Positions 23,094 to 30,913 are shown, counted from the first letter of the stretch. The stretch is 37,539 nt of DNA from Candidatus Caldatribacterium sp. (GCA_025060675.1 JANXBI010000009.1:1-37539); one strand, 5' to 3'. The notes: generated by a model not told the origin, from the sequence alone. Program-made: numbers and translations.

Positions 23094-23834
23094 ATGTCCT
23101 GGAAGTTTGAGGAAATTGCCCTCCTTCTCTGGGACCACAGACCTTGGCTTGTCCTCACGGGAGCGGGAATTTCCACAGAAAGTGGTATACCTGACTTCCG
23201 TACCCCCCAAACCGGTCTTTGGGAAAAGTACGATCCTATCGAGGTTCTCTCTGTCGAAGCCCTTTTTGAGCGCCCCCAAATCTTTTTTGGAGTAGGTTTT
23301 CAAGTGCTCATGCGCTTCAAAAACGCTCGTCCCAACAGAGCTCACGAAATCCTTGCTGAATGGGAGAAAATTGGCTTTGTGGAGGCCATCATCACCCAGA
23401 ACATTGATGGCCTCCACACCAAGGCAGGGTCCCAAAGGGTCCTCGAAATCCACGGACATCTCCGCTCAGGCCACTGCACGTTGTGTCGTACACCGTTTCC
23501 TATCGAGGTCCTTGAGGAAAAGGTTACCCACGGGGAAATTCCCCCTCGCTGTTCCTGCGGGGGCATGATCCGGCCAGACGTGGTGCTCTTTGGTGACATG
23601 CTTCCACCGTGCTTTGAAGAAGCTACAGAACTTGCCCATCGCCTGCCACTCCTTGTTATCGGCTCAAGCCTTCAAGTCTCCCCAGCAAACTTCCTCCCTT
23701 CGTACACCCCCCTTCTTGGGATCATCAACCTCACCCCAACCCCCTTTGACTGGAGAGCGCGGTTCGTCGTTCACGAAAAAGCCTCTCTGGCACTTGAGGC
23801 CATTCACAGGGTATTACTCGCTAAATTCCTTTAA
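23094..23834 (+). CDS. Sir2-family NAD-dependent protein deacylase
   Basis: This 246-residue sirtuin has intact active-site motifs: GAGISTESGIPDFR (about residues 23-36) for NAD, TQNIDGLH (about 101-108), the catalytic His in EIHGHL (about 119) and GSSLQVSP (about 193-200). A zinc ribbon is formed by CTLC (about 127-130) and CSC near 152. It removes acyl groups from lysines using NAD. Cotranscription with an S1-domain RNA-binding protein is notable but unexplained. Its last 21 bases overlap the convergent PHP-like gene. Confidence 0.93.
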   Translation: MSWKFEEIALLLWDHRPWLVLTGAGISTESGIPDFRTPQTGLWEKYDPIEVLSVEALFERPQIFFGVGFQVLMRFKNARPNRAHEILAEWEKIGFVEAIITQNIDGLHTKAGSQRVLEIHGHLRSGHCTLCRTPFPIEVLEEKVTHGEIPPRCSCGGMIRPDVVLFGDMLPPCFEEATELAHRLPLLVIGSSLQVSPANFLPSYTPLLGIINLTPTPFDWRARFVVHEKASLALEAIHRVLLAKFL

Positions 23835-25151
23835 CAGAGCCTCAGTGGTGCGTTCCCCGAGTTTCTGCACCATCCGGTAATCAGCTGGGGTGGCCATCCC
23901 AACACGGGCAAAAAAGCGATTCTTCTTCTCGCGACTTCGAAAGGTCCTCTTCGCCCACTCGCTCCCGTACCCACGTCGAGAGGACATCTCAAGGACTGCA
24001 TGACCCCAGAGTATCCAGGCGCTTTCTAAGAAGAAAGGAGCAAGGGGCGCAAGGTATGGAGAATCGAAATCGTCGACGAATTTTTGGCCATAGCGGTTGA
24101 GTTCTGTGCCCACAAAAACCGGGAAGTGGTGCTGTTGTGCGGTTTCTACGAATTCATAGAGCTTACGAACTTTGTACTTTCGTTCCTCGTCGTCGGGAAT
24201 GTTCCAGTTCCGATCAGGGACGAGGAAAAAAGTTTCAACACCATTTGCCTCGCAGAAGTCGACAAGTCTTCTTGGGTCTGCCTCACCACTTCGGGTACCA
24301 TCAAGCCAGGAAAAGGAAGGAATTGCCCCAGCCGAGGCAATCATGCTATTCACTTCCTGAATCCTTGGGAAATCCCCTACATCCGGTTTCACATACCCCA
24401 CTCCTCCAAACTTCATGAGGCGGGAGCGAATGGTGTCATACAACGATGCTAAATCCTCCTCGAGGGCCTGTACCAAAGCCACCTCAACTCCAAGCTTCTC
24501 CGCCCAAAAACGGGCCCGTACTAAAGCATCAGGAAAGACCTCCCTACTCTTCTGCGCGTAGGCTACCACAATGTGGCGTTCGGTAGGATTCCCCGAAGGA
24601 GTGAGGGGAAGAACGTCACGTTCGTAGTCGACCACCACATCCTCAAGGTACGCATTGACCCGGGCGATGATTTTTTTATTCCGTTCCTGGGCAATAGTCT
24701 TAAGTTTGCGAAGCGTCTGTACACCCTCCTCGGTTTCGGGGAAGCGCACAAAACCACTTCCCATATAGTAGGCGATTCCCGGTTCGTTCGGAGAACTCAA
24801 CTCCTCCTCTCGAAACTCTGGAAGGTAAATGCGAGTCTCGAGACCAGAGACTACCGGAAGACCTAAGAGGAATCCTCCGAACTGGAACTCCTCCATAGCA
24901 TCGAGAACGTCGAAATCCACACTCCCGGCAACGCTAAGGCCTCGAAGTCGCGAAAGCCACACGATATGCAGAGGCGAATACCCACAGGCATTAAAGGAGA
25001 AGAACGTATGGAAATGGAGATTCACCACTGGGCGGGGTGTGGGAAAAGAGATGTTTCCTTTTCGATGCTCTTCACAAAGCTGCAGAAAAGCCGCCTTCCT
25101 CCGTTCCAGAGAAAAGTCATCAAGTTGCGCTTCAAGATCTTCCAGATGCAC
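23814..25151 (-). CDS. PHP-domain-like metal-dependent hydrolase with altered metal site
   Basis: This protein has about 445 residues. I place the start at GTG 25151 (AGGGGTGG site 6 bases upstream), overlapping the end of the MFS gene by 20 bases; the frame is open for 114 more codons upstream, but that stretch lies antisense-like inside the MFS gene and is not protein-like for this family. PHP motif I is present as NLHFHTFFSFNACGYSP (about residues 48-64) and the Glu of motif III in VSGLETRIYLPE. Motif II, normally TDHD, reads SVDFDVLD, with Phe in place of His. The C-terminal half has GTELNRYG and a conserved-looking WGHAVLE. PHP proteins are phosphoesterases; this one may have altered metal binding. 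Substrate unknown. Confidence 0.75.
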   Translation of the reverse strand: MHLEDLEAQLDDFSLERRKAAFLQLCEEHRKGNISFPTPRPVVNLHFHTFFSFNACGYSPLHIVWLSRLRGLSVAGSVDFDVLDAMEEFQFGGFLLGLPVVSGLETRIYLPEFREEELSSPNEPGIAYYMGSGFVRFPETEEGVQTLRKLKTIAQERNKKIIARVNAYLEDVVVDYERDVLPLTPSGNPTERHIVVAYAQKSREVFPDALVRARFWAEKLGVEVALVQALEEDLASLYDTIRSRLMKFGGVGYVKPDVGDFPRIQEVNSMIASAGAIPSFSWLDGTRSGEADPRRLVDFCEANGVETFFLVPDRNWNIPDDEERKYKVRKLYEFVETAQQHHFPVFVGTELNRYGQKFVDDFDSPYLAPLAPFFLESAWILWGHAVLEMSSRRGYGSEWAKRTFRSREKKNRFFARVGMATPADYRMVQKLGERTTEALLKEFSE

Positions 25152-26310
25152 GAGTAACCACCCCTTTTCTTTGGATACCTTGTCTTTCGAGGAGAAACTG
25201 CATGAGGAAAACCCCAAAAAGGGCCAGAGGAACAAAGGCGAGAACGATGCGGAACCCAAACCTTCCACCCACAAAACCAAAAAGCCACGGGAAGAGGAAG
25301 GCCCCAAGCCCATTATTGAAAAGCACCCATCCAGAAACGGTAGAAGCGCTCTCTGGGAACATCGCCAGAGCGTACGCGAGGGCAAGGGGTATGAACGTCG
25401 AAAGGAGGAAACCAGACGCAAAGAGGAAAAGTGGTGTCCAAAGGCGGTGTACACCAAGAGCCGCAAGCAAACCTGTTCCCAAGCTTCCTCCAAGAGCGTT
25501 ACCTCGAAGAAAAACGAGGTATCCGCAACGCTCAGAGAAAGGCGCTAAAACGAACCGTCCACATAAAAGACCCAACCAGAAGTACGAGAGGAAAATAGCT
25601 CCTTTTGTCTCTCGAAGGCCACACTCTGTAAGGTAAGTCACAAGCCAACCATTAAGTGTGCTTACCCCTGCGGCGTAAAGGAGTAGGGTACTCCCAAGCA
25701 ACCAAAAGACCTTCTTTGTGAACGCTAAAGCGACGCTACGCCCTGAAGTCCTTTCAACGCGTTGGGGGAGGAAAAGAAAGAAAAAGAGTAAGGCTACAAG
25801 ACTCGTAAAGATTGCGATAATCGCGTAGAACTCTCGGAAAGTATACCCCTGGTCTCGAAGCGCCGCATAGAGTCGTGGGGCAAGAAGCGATCCAAGGCCA
25901 AAAAATGCATGGATAACGTTGAGCGTCGCTCCAGGATGATCGTGAAACACGCTTTGCGCCACAGGATTCACCATACAATCTATGAAACCCATCCCAACAC
26001 CCATAAGGGAAAAAGCGTAGAGCATCAGGGAAAAAGAGCGACATAGCACTATACTGAAGAACCCCAAGGCCGCCAAGACCAATCCAAGGCGTAACAACAT
26101 CCCCCGAGAAACAAAATCTCCAAGCATGCCACCAAAGACAAGAGTGAGAAAGTACCCAAAACCATGGAAGAGGAAAACACGTCCCACTGCAGCATAAGAA
26201 ACAGCGAATCGCTCCGTGAACTCTGGGATGACCGATCCAATCCCTGAGACGCCAAAACCAATGACCACAAGTACTAAGGAAAAAGAGATGAGGGGGATGA
26301 TTTTTTTCAC
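25132..26310 (-). CDS. MFS transporter, FucP-like/sugar type
   Basis: This 392-residue major facilitator superfamily protein has 12 predicted membrane spans. Segments such as GFGVSGIGSVIPEFTERF in span 1, the loop GGMLGDFVSRGMLLRLGLVL between spans 2 and 3 and GVGMGFIDCMVNPVAQSVF in span 4 match the FucP/sugar MFS branch (the NPVAQ region near the helix 4 carboxyl). It begins with a 4-base overlap (ATGA) with the MarC-family gene. A sugar or small organic solute is likely, and the PHP-like protein downstream may act on the imported compound. Confidence 0.88.
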   Translation of the reverse strand: MKKIIPLISFSLVLVVIGFGVSGIGSVIPEFTERFAVSYAAVGRVFLFHGFGYFLTLVFGGMLGDFVSRGMLLRLGLVLAALGFFSIVLCRSFSLMLYAFSLMGVGMGFIDCMVNPVAQSVFHDHPGATLNVIHAFFGLGSLLAPRLYAALRDQGYTFREFYAIIAIFTSLVALLFFFLFLPQRVERTSGRSVALAFTKKVFWLLGSTLLLYAAGVSTLNGWLVTYLTECGLRETKGAIFLSYFWLGLLCGRFVLAPFSERCGYLVFLRGNALGGSLGTGLLAALGVHRLWTPLFLFASGFLLSTFIPLALAYALAMFPESASTVSGWVLFNNGLGAFLFPWLFGFVGGRFGFRIVLAFVPLALFGVFLMQFLLERQGIQRKGVVTRASGRS

Positions 26311-26906
26311 CGTTTCACAACCTCCGCAACCATAGCCAGCACGCCTTCTTTAATGAACTCTACCGCAATAGCCGAGAGTAAAAGCCCAAGGACTCGGGAA
26401 AGGACCTCGACAATGCGCTCCCCAAGAAGTGCAGCAATGCTTTGCGCAAAGAGGAGCAGAATCCACGTAACCACAAGAGCACTAACCAGAGCAAGAAAAG
26501 GGACGAAGTATCCGTATCGTTGGGCAAGAACAATGATGGAGGTAATGGCTCCGGGACCACAAAGGAGTGGTGTCCCAATGACCACGGCGATGACTTTAGT
26601 GTCCGCTTCCTTTTTTGAGAACTGGAGACCCAAGATGTCTTCAATCCCAAGCAAAAGGAGAATCACACCACCAGCCACCATGAAGCTCGAAAAGGAAATA
26701 CCAAGGAGGGAAAAGAGCGCTTGTCCACCGAAGAGGAAAATGACCAGGAGAGCAAAAGCGACGAAAACTGCAAGAAAAGCCTGTTCTGCTCGTTCCCTAT
26801 CCGACATCTTCCGCGTAAGGGAGAGGAAGACCACCATACCAAGGAAAGGGTCGAGAATAATGATAAGGATGACCAGAGACTTTAGGAACGCTAAAAATTC
26901 ATTCAC
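26307..26906 (-). CDS. MarC family (UPF0056) membrane protein
   Basis: This 199-residue protein has six membrane spans. Family marks: the first span with IILDPFLGMVVFLSLT (about residues 17-32, the conserved D-P), GGVILLLLGIEDIL (about 79-92) and the hallmark VIGTPLLCGPGAITSIIVLA (about 108-127). MarC proteins were once linked to multiple antibiotic resistance but the role is not established; export of amino acids has been suggested. First gene of a minus-strand unit with the MFS and PHP-like genes; a TATAAT box lies at 26924-26929. Confidence 0.92.
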   Translation of the reverse strand: MNEFLAFLKSLVILIIILDPFLGMVVFLSLTRKMSDRERAEQAFLAVFVAFALLVIFLFGGQALFSLLGISFSSFMVAGGVILLLLGIEDILGLQFSKKEADTKVIAVVIGTPLLCGPGAITSIIVLAQRYGYFVPFLALVSALVVTWILLLFAQSIAALLGERIVEVLSRVLGLLLSAIAVEFIKEGVLAMVAEVVKR

Positions 26907-26923
26907 GTTATCACCCCACCTCC

Positions 26924-26929
26924 ATTATA
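26924..26929 (-). promoter_or_regulatory. TATAAT box of the marC-family unit
   Basis: A perfect minus-strand TATAAT lies 18 bases before the ATG at 26906, followed by GGAGGTGGGG as ribosome site. With the normal start 6-8 bases downstream, the leader would be only about 10 bases. The -35 is weak (TTTTTC). Confidence 0.45.
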
Positions 26930-26995
26930 TGGGAACCTGGGGAATGGAAAAATCGGAAAAATGGTTTTTACCTTGAAAACAAGGAGGTGGTTTCT

Positions 26996-27166
26996 TTGCC
27001 GAAGGTTGAGAAGGTTGGAGAAGTTTTCCGATGCGGAGTTTGCGGTAATGTGGTGGAGGTAAAGGAAGTTGGTGGTGGAGAGCTGTGGTGTTGCGGTCAA
27101 CCAATGGCCAGGCTTGAAGAGGCTCCAAAAAGGAGGCGTCCATGTCGAAGAAAAACCTCTGCGTAA
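26996..27166 (+). CDS. Desulforedoxin (rubredoxin-like iron protein)
   Basis: This 56-residue protein starts at TTG 26996 behind the excellent site AAGGAGGTGG. It holds one desulforedoxin domain: CGVC at residues 13-16 and the adjacent pair in CCGQPM at residues 32-37, giving the FeS4 centre with the two neighbouring Cys typical of desulforedoxin, plus GNVVEVKEVGGGEL between them. The tail after residue 40 is rich in Arg/Lys and overlaps the next gene by 25 bases. It carries electrons or forms part of a superoxide-reducing system in anaerobes. In desulfoferrodoxin this domain is fused in front of superoxide reductase; here it stands alone and a superoxide-reductase-like protein follows. Confidence 0.85.
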   Translation: MPKVEKVGEVFRCGVCGNVVEVKEVGGGELWCCGQPMARLEEAPKRRRPCRRKTSA

Positions 27167-27498
27167 TTGTGGGGATTCTTGGTATTGTCCTCAGCGCAGG
27201 GAGCGCCTTTGCCCATCCTCCCTCCCAGATCCTTGCGCAGTTTAGCGCTGAAACACATGTCCTTGAAATCCGTATTCCCCATAGCGTTGCCGATGCCAAA
27301 GGTGACCACTACATTTCTGAAGTCCGGGTTTTCCGAAACGGTGAGGAAATCATCGTGCAGTACATCGCGTCGCAATTCTCTCCTCAGGAGCAGAGAGTAC
27401 AGTATCTCGTCATAGATGCCCAGAAGGGTGATACGCTCACCATTCATGCTCGTTGCAACAAATTCGGGGATAAGAGGATAGACCTCGTCATCGAGTGA
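27142..27498 (+). CDS. Exported superoxide-reductase-like (desulfoferrodoxin C-domain) protein
   Basis: This 118-residue protein has a signal peptide (about 1-24, ending SAFAHPP) and an Ig-like fold resembling the iron domain of superoxide reductase. Corresponding segments are IRIPHSVADAKGDHYISEV (about 44-62; family PH...HHI) and the C-terminal HARCNKFGDKRI (about 102-113; family CNxHG). The axial Cys is present, but the His of CNxHG is Phe, and one His of the HH pair is Asp. So either a different metal site or loss of superoxide reductase activity is likely. Ribosome site AAGGAGG lies before ATG 27142, inside the desulforedoxin gene. Confidence 0.65.
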   Translation: MSKKNLCVIVGILGIVLSAGSAFAHPPSQILAQFSAETHVLEIRIPHSVADAKGDHYISEVRVFRNGEEIIVQYIASQFSPQEQRVQYLVIDAQKGDTLTIHARCNKFGDKRIDLVIE

Positions 27499-27501
27499 CT
27501 T

Positions 27502-28572
27502 TCAGCGGAAGCTCCGGTGGAGCTTCCGCTCCCTCTCCTTCCGCTCAAAGGCAAGGGCGATAAGGCGATCAAGAAGGAGCGAATAGGGAATACCGCTTAC
27601 CTCCCAAAGCTTCGGATACATGCTGATTTTTGTAAAGCCGGGAATGGTGTTCACCTCATTAATGTAAATATCCTCGCCCCGCAGGAAAAAGTCCACCCGA
27701 GCCATTCCTGCACAATGGCAGACCTGAAAGGCAAGAATGGCAAGTTCTTGGATTCGGCGCGTGGTTCCTGCATCAAGAGGAGCAGGAGCAAGGAGCTCCG
27801 CCCCATAAGGGTCAAGATACTTAGCCTCATACGAGTAGAAGGGATGACGTGGGATGATTTCCCCAGGGAGGGATGCTGAAGGATTCTCATTTCCCAAAAC
27901 AGAACACTCAATCTCCCGTCCAGCAATGTACTCCTCAATGAGCACCCGGTGGTCGTACCGAAAAGCCTCTTCAAGAGCCATACAAAATTCCTCTTTATTC
28001 GTCACTTTTGCAGCCCCGACGGAAGAACCAAGAGTTGCAGGTTTCACAAAAAGCGGATGCCCAAGAACCTGCACGGCTTCATCAAAAGAAGGCATAGCAT
28101 CTCTTGTAGCGACAAGGAAGCGTGCTACCGGAAGCCCCGCTTCCCGAAGGAGTCTCTTGGTGATCTCTTTATCCATACAAATAGCTGATCCCGTAACTCC
28201 CGAGCCCACATAAGGAAGATCCACAATCTCAAGGAGCCCTTGAAGTGACCCATCCTCTCCAAAAGTTCCATGGAGCACCGGAAACACCACATCGGGAGAA
28301 GCGATAACTTTTCCTTCACTGAGGCTGTACAGCTTCCCCCCCTGAGGGTGTGGCACAAGGGCGACTTCATCCCGGTCGTGGGGACATTCTGGCAATGCAA
28401 GGTCTTCAGGCCCACAGAGACGCCAAATACCTTCCTTATCTATACCAACAAGGAGAACCTCATACTTTGTCGGATCAAGGGCAGCTACGATGTTCCGAGC
28501 AGACTCACAGGAAACCTCGTGTTCTACCGACCTTCCCCCAAAAAGGACGAGGACTACGCACCGCGCAGACAT
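27502..28572 (-). CDS. ddl: D-alanine--D-alanine ligase
   Basis: This 356-residue ATP-grasp enzyme makes the D-Ala-D-Ala dipeptide of peptidoglycan. Visible: N-terminal VLFGGRSVEHEVSCESA (about residues 9-25), FPVLHGTFGEDGSLQGLLE (about 97-115), ATP-grasp segments KPATLGSSVGAAKV (about 177-190) and VLIEEYIAGREIECSVLG (about 211-228), and the Mg/active-site part MARVDFFL with INEVNTIPGFTKISMYPKL (about 305-323). The loop residues look like standard D-Ala-D-Ala and not D-Ala-D-Lac ligases, though I cannot prove it. It follows the PIG-L gene by 12 bases in the same operon. Presence implies a peptidoglycan wall. Confidence 0.94.
   Translation of the reverse strand: MSARCVVLVLFGGRSVEHEVSCESARNIVAALDPTKYEVLLVGIDKEGIWRLCGPEDLALPECPHDRDEVALVPHPQGGKLYSLSEGKVIASPDVVFPVLHGTFGEDGSLQGLLEIVDLPYVGSGVTGSAICMDKEITKRLLREAGLPVARFLVATRDAMPSFDEAVQVLGHPLFVKPATLGSSVGAAKVTNKEEFCMALEEAFRYDHRVLIEEYIAGREIECSVLGNENPSASLPGEIIPRHPFYSYEAKYLDPYGAELLAPAPLDAGTTRRIQELAILAFQVCHCAGMARVDFFLRGEDIYINEVNTIPGFTKISMYPKLWEVSGIPYSLLLDRLIALAFERKERERKLHRSFR
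27504..27530. terminator. 12-bp perfect hairpin at the convergent gene ends
   Basis: AGCGGAAGCTCC (27504-27515), a 3-base loop and its exact complement (27519-27530) lie at the meeting point of the SOR-like gene (plus) and ddl (minus), inside the last codons of ddl. There is no run of T on either side, so it may work as a bidirectional barrier or be Rho/RNase-related and not a classic terminator. Confidence 0.4.
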
Positions 28573-28584
28573 CCCTTCTCCCCC

Positions 28585-29988
28585 TCAGAAAGTGAAGACC
28601 TTCCAAATGGTTTCTGCAAAAACCCTTCCTCGAACGAGAATTTCCATTTTAAAGAGGATGGTTGGAGCATCGTGGAAAAACCCAAGGGGCACAGCAACTT
28701 CCAGTCCATCTCCCCCGAGAGCGTACGTAATCACCTCTCCCTCGCCCCGAAGTGGAAGAACAACCGTCTTTCGAACCTCTCCGCTTGAGAACACATCCAC
28801 ATATCTCTCTTGACCTCCAAAGGGAACGATGGGAAAGAAGTGGAAACGGTACATAGCTTCCTTCCACGGAGAGTGAACCCCAAGGTAGAGGTTACGAGCA
28901 TCCTTTGCCACGGTAAGAAAGGGCGAGTGCCCATTCCGCATTCCATTCCTGCGAACTCTCACCTCTGGGGGAACAAAGGTAACGTTTGGTCCACTCCAGT
29001 CATTCCACCACCCATCAATGGTGATGTTCCCCTCAAGCGTAGGAATTTTCACCCGACGGGCTTCAACGAAAAGCTCATTCGCTCGAACAAAACTCAAAGG
29101 ATACCCTCCTGCTGACTGAGATCGGTACTTCCGCACCGCCCTCGTCTTAGCAAAGATAGCGTCTTTAGAGAGCAAATAGTACTGCCAGCGGATGGTGGGC
29201 ACAAGCAGTTCCCGAGGTGGAAGGAGTTTTACCCCTGCTCCAGTCATGCTTCCATGGGGCCAGAGATTCCAATGCACCAAGTACCAGAAAACTCGAGTAT
29301 TCTCGAAGAAGGGATCCTCATATCGGAGGCGTTCCAGGGTATACACGGTGAAATTGTATACTGCCCGATGGTCAGGATGTGTATCGAAGGGGGATGAAGT
29401 GAGTACAATGGTGGGGCGCACAAAGCGAAAAATCTCCTCAAGGTCACTCGCCACACTCGCCCCACAGTAAGGATTGCCTGGTCTGAAACTTGCCGTAGGA
29501 GTGAATTCCACCCTTGTAAAACGGGAAAAGTACGGAACAGTAGGCGACCAATGCTCGTAAAAGAGCAATTCAAGACCACGATCCGGATACCCAAGAAAAA
29601 ATATATGGTCTTTTGGTACTCCAAGGACGTCAAGGGCTTCAAGTGTCTCTTTTTGTCGCCGAAGCCCAAGATTCAGGGCCCTGCTTGGCCGATGGATGAG
29701 GAGACGGAAAGCGTCACCATTCGTCACCACGACAACATAGACCTTTGCTCCCTTTTTCAGTGCTTCGTATATAAAGCCTCCGGCTCCAAAGACCTCATCA
29801 TCACAGTGTGGAGCGATAACCAGAAGAACATCATCCTCGGTACATTCCAAGGATGAGGAGGTCTCACCTGCAGAACGAGCAAAAAATGAAACAGAAAAAC
29901 GAATCTGAGCCTGAACGAGGTATCCAGAAAGCAAAGCAACAACAATGACGAGGATGGCAAATCTTACGTTGTGCCGACGTACCGTCAC
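28585..29988 (-). CDS. PIG-L/LmbE-family deacetylase with C-terminal beta domain
   Basis: This 467-residue protein starts at GTG 29988. Residues about 8-28 are a membrane anchor or signal. Then comes the PIG-L metal-dependent N-deacetylase domain (about 50-300): the zinc motif APHCDDEVFGAGGFIYEAL (about 59-77, family PHPDD with Cys for Pro) and the third ligand region SSPFDTHPDHRAVYNF. The last 130 residues form an extra domain opening with a GNITIDGWWNDWSG pattern that resembles carbohydrate-binding or DOMON-type beta sandwiches. It therefore looks like an exported deacetylase for an envelope glycan. GTGA overlap with the gene before it; ddl follows. Confidence 0.85.
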   Translation of the reverse strand: MTVRRHNVRFAILVIVVALLSGYLVQAQIRFSVSFFARSAGETSSSLECTEDDVLLVIAPHCDDEVFGAGGFIYEALKKGAKVYVVVVTNGDAFRLLIHRPSRALNLGLRRQKETLEALDVLGVPKDHIFFLGYPDRGLELLFYEHWSPTVPYFSRFTRVEFTPTASFRPGNPYCGASVASDLEEIFRFVRPTIVLTSSPFDTHPDHRAVYNFTVYTLERLRYEDPFFENTRVFWYLVHWNLWPHGSMTGAGVKLLPPRELLVPTIRWQYYLLSKDAIFAKTRAVRKYRSQSAGGYPLSFVRANELFVEARRVKIPTLEGNITIDGWWNDWSGPNVTFVPPEVRVRRNGMRNGHSPFLTVAKDARNLYLGVHSPWKEAMYRFHFFPIVPFGGQERYVDVFSSGEVRKTVVLPLRGEGEVITYALGGDGLEVAVPLGFFHDAPTILFKMEILVRGRVFAETIWKVFTF

Positions 29989-30506
29989 CGATACGATGCG
30001 CCCTCTTCCCGGGTAGTGAAACTCTGAACAATCTTCTGGAAGGTTGGAAAGGTCATGTCAAAGGCAGTCTTCGACGTCCAGCAAATGATCCGGTAAAATC
30101 CTTGGTTTCTAAAAAAGAGGTACAAAATCCCCTGCATTTCTTTCTCTCCCTCCGGAAAGGAGAACATGTACCAGTACGCAGGAACGTAGTCGATTTCTGC
30201 AGGTCCTTCACCGAGAATTTGTACCCCTGGGTAGAGAAGAATATCGCTTCGCACCTGTTCCCGAAAGGCATCAAAGGATGGATAGTACCGATGCTCAAGG
30301 GTAATCCAAATGCGGGCTTCTCCTGATCGGGCCGAAAGCATGAGCGTAGGGTCTACAGTGTCTGGGGGGTTCTCCACCTCCCACTCTTCTGGGAATCCAA
30401 TGCGGAACCCTGCAAGGGGGGAGATGTAAAGCACAAGGTCGCTGGCCAACGCTCGCGGCACAAGAAAGAAAATCAGGACAACGGCAAAAAGTACAGAAAG
30501 GCGCAC
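29985..30506 (-). CDS. Exported PsbP/DUF1795-like protein
   Basis: This protein has about 173 residues. I use GTG 30506 (VRLSVLFAVVLIFFLVPRAL), which gives a clean signal peptide ending ALASD and an AAGGAGG site 11 bases upstream; the frame is open further but crosses the promoter at 30531-30560. The mature part has the PsbP-like pattern LAGFRIGFPEEWEVE early and RYYPSFDAFREQV, YWYMFSF, GFYRIICWT and IVQSFTT at the end. This fold is used for many periplasmic accessory proteins; the role is not known. It is the first gene of the operon with the PIG-L deacetylase and ddl, suggesting an envelope function. Confidence 0.7.
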   Translation of the reverse strand: MRLSVLFAVVLIFFLVPRALASDLVLYISPLAGFRIGFPEEWEVENPPDTVDPTLMLSARSGEARIWITLEHRYYPSFDAFREQVRSDILLYPGVQILGEGPAEIDYVPAYWYMFSFPEGEKEMQGILYLFFRNQGFYRIICWTSKTAFDMTFPTFQKIVQSFTTREEGASYR

Positions 30507-30530
30507 GCTACGTTCAACCTCCTTTTTTCC

Positions 30531-30560
30531 ATTATAGCCTGAACTCTTTGTCCTCGTCGA
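30531..30560 (-). promoter_or_regulatory. Promoter of the PsbP-like/PIG-L/ddl operon
   Basis: Minus strand: TCGACG (30560-30555), 18 bases, perfect TATAAT (30536-30531). The expected start is about 20 bases before GTG 30506. Confidence 0.55.
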
Positions 30561-30657
30561 TACTTTCCCCAACCACTCTTTAGGCATCTGAGGACAACTC
30601 ACAAGAAAAGCTCTGGGTGCCAAAAACCGAAGGGCTGGAGCAATCTTGCGCCTGAAG

Positions 30658-30666
30658 TGATAAAAT
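30658..30666 (+). promoter_or_regulatory. Extended -10 promoter of the cbiMNQ transcript
   Basis: TGATAAAAT (extended -10) lies about 20 bases before the first conserved part of the cobalamin riboswitch. The -35 is poor. Confidence 0.45.
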
Positions 30667-30684
30667 ATAGAGAAAAGCATATAC

Positions 30685-30823
30685 GACGCCGCCTGGGGTT
30701 TAGGGAAAGCGGTGAAAATCCGCTGCAGCCCCCGCTACTGTATACGGCGACGAATCCCAACCACTGGGGAACAATCCCTGGGAAGGTGGGAAGAGGATGA
30801 CCCGTGAGCCAGGAGACCTGCCC
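30685..30823 (+). ncRNA. Cobalamin (adenosylcobalamin) riboswitch
   Basis: Conserved elements occur in the right order: AAAGCGGTGAAAATCCGC, then GCAGCCCCCGCTACTGTA (the B12 box region), GACGAA, CCACTGG, GGGAAGG and finally GAGCCAGGAGACCTGCC (30805-30823). This is the AdoCbl riboswitch core. It lies in the leader of cbiM, so cobalamin would lower expression of the cobalt uptake genes. The terminator at 30867-30901 is the likely expression platform. Confidence 0.92.
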
Positions 30824-30866
30824 CAAGCGGAGCCAACCCTTCGGAGGGAAGGGCAATGGCCATACG

Positions 30867-30901
30867 GTGCCCCTGCTTTCCGCAAGGGGCACTTTCTTTT
30901 T
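30867..30901 (+). terminator. Riboswitch expression-platform terminator
   Basis: GTGCCCCT (30867-30874), a 10-base loop, AGGGGCAC (30885-30892) and then TTTCTTTTT: an intrinsic terminator placed just after the riboswitch and just before the cbiM ribosome site (TAGGAGG, 30902-30908). It fits ligand-dependent early termination. Confidence 0.85.
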
Positions 30902-30913
30902 AGGAGGTGGACT

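Noticed and set aside
25152..25493. Upstream extension of the PHP-like gene by 114 codons
   Set aside because: It lies in another frame of the MFS gene on the same strand; the GTG at 25151 has a fitting ribosome site and short overlap.
25037..25636. Long plus-strand open frame (199 codons) rich in Lys, Arg, Pro and Ser
   Set aside because: It lies antisense to the MFS transporter gene; composition is typical of an antisense frame and it has no ribosome site or domain.
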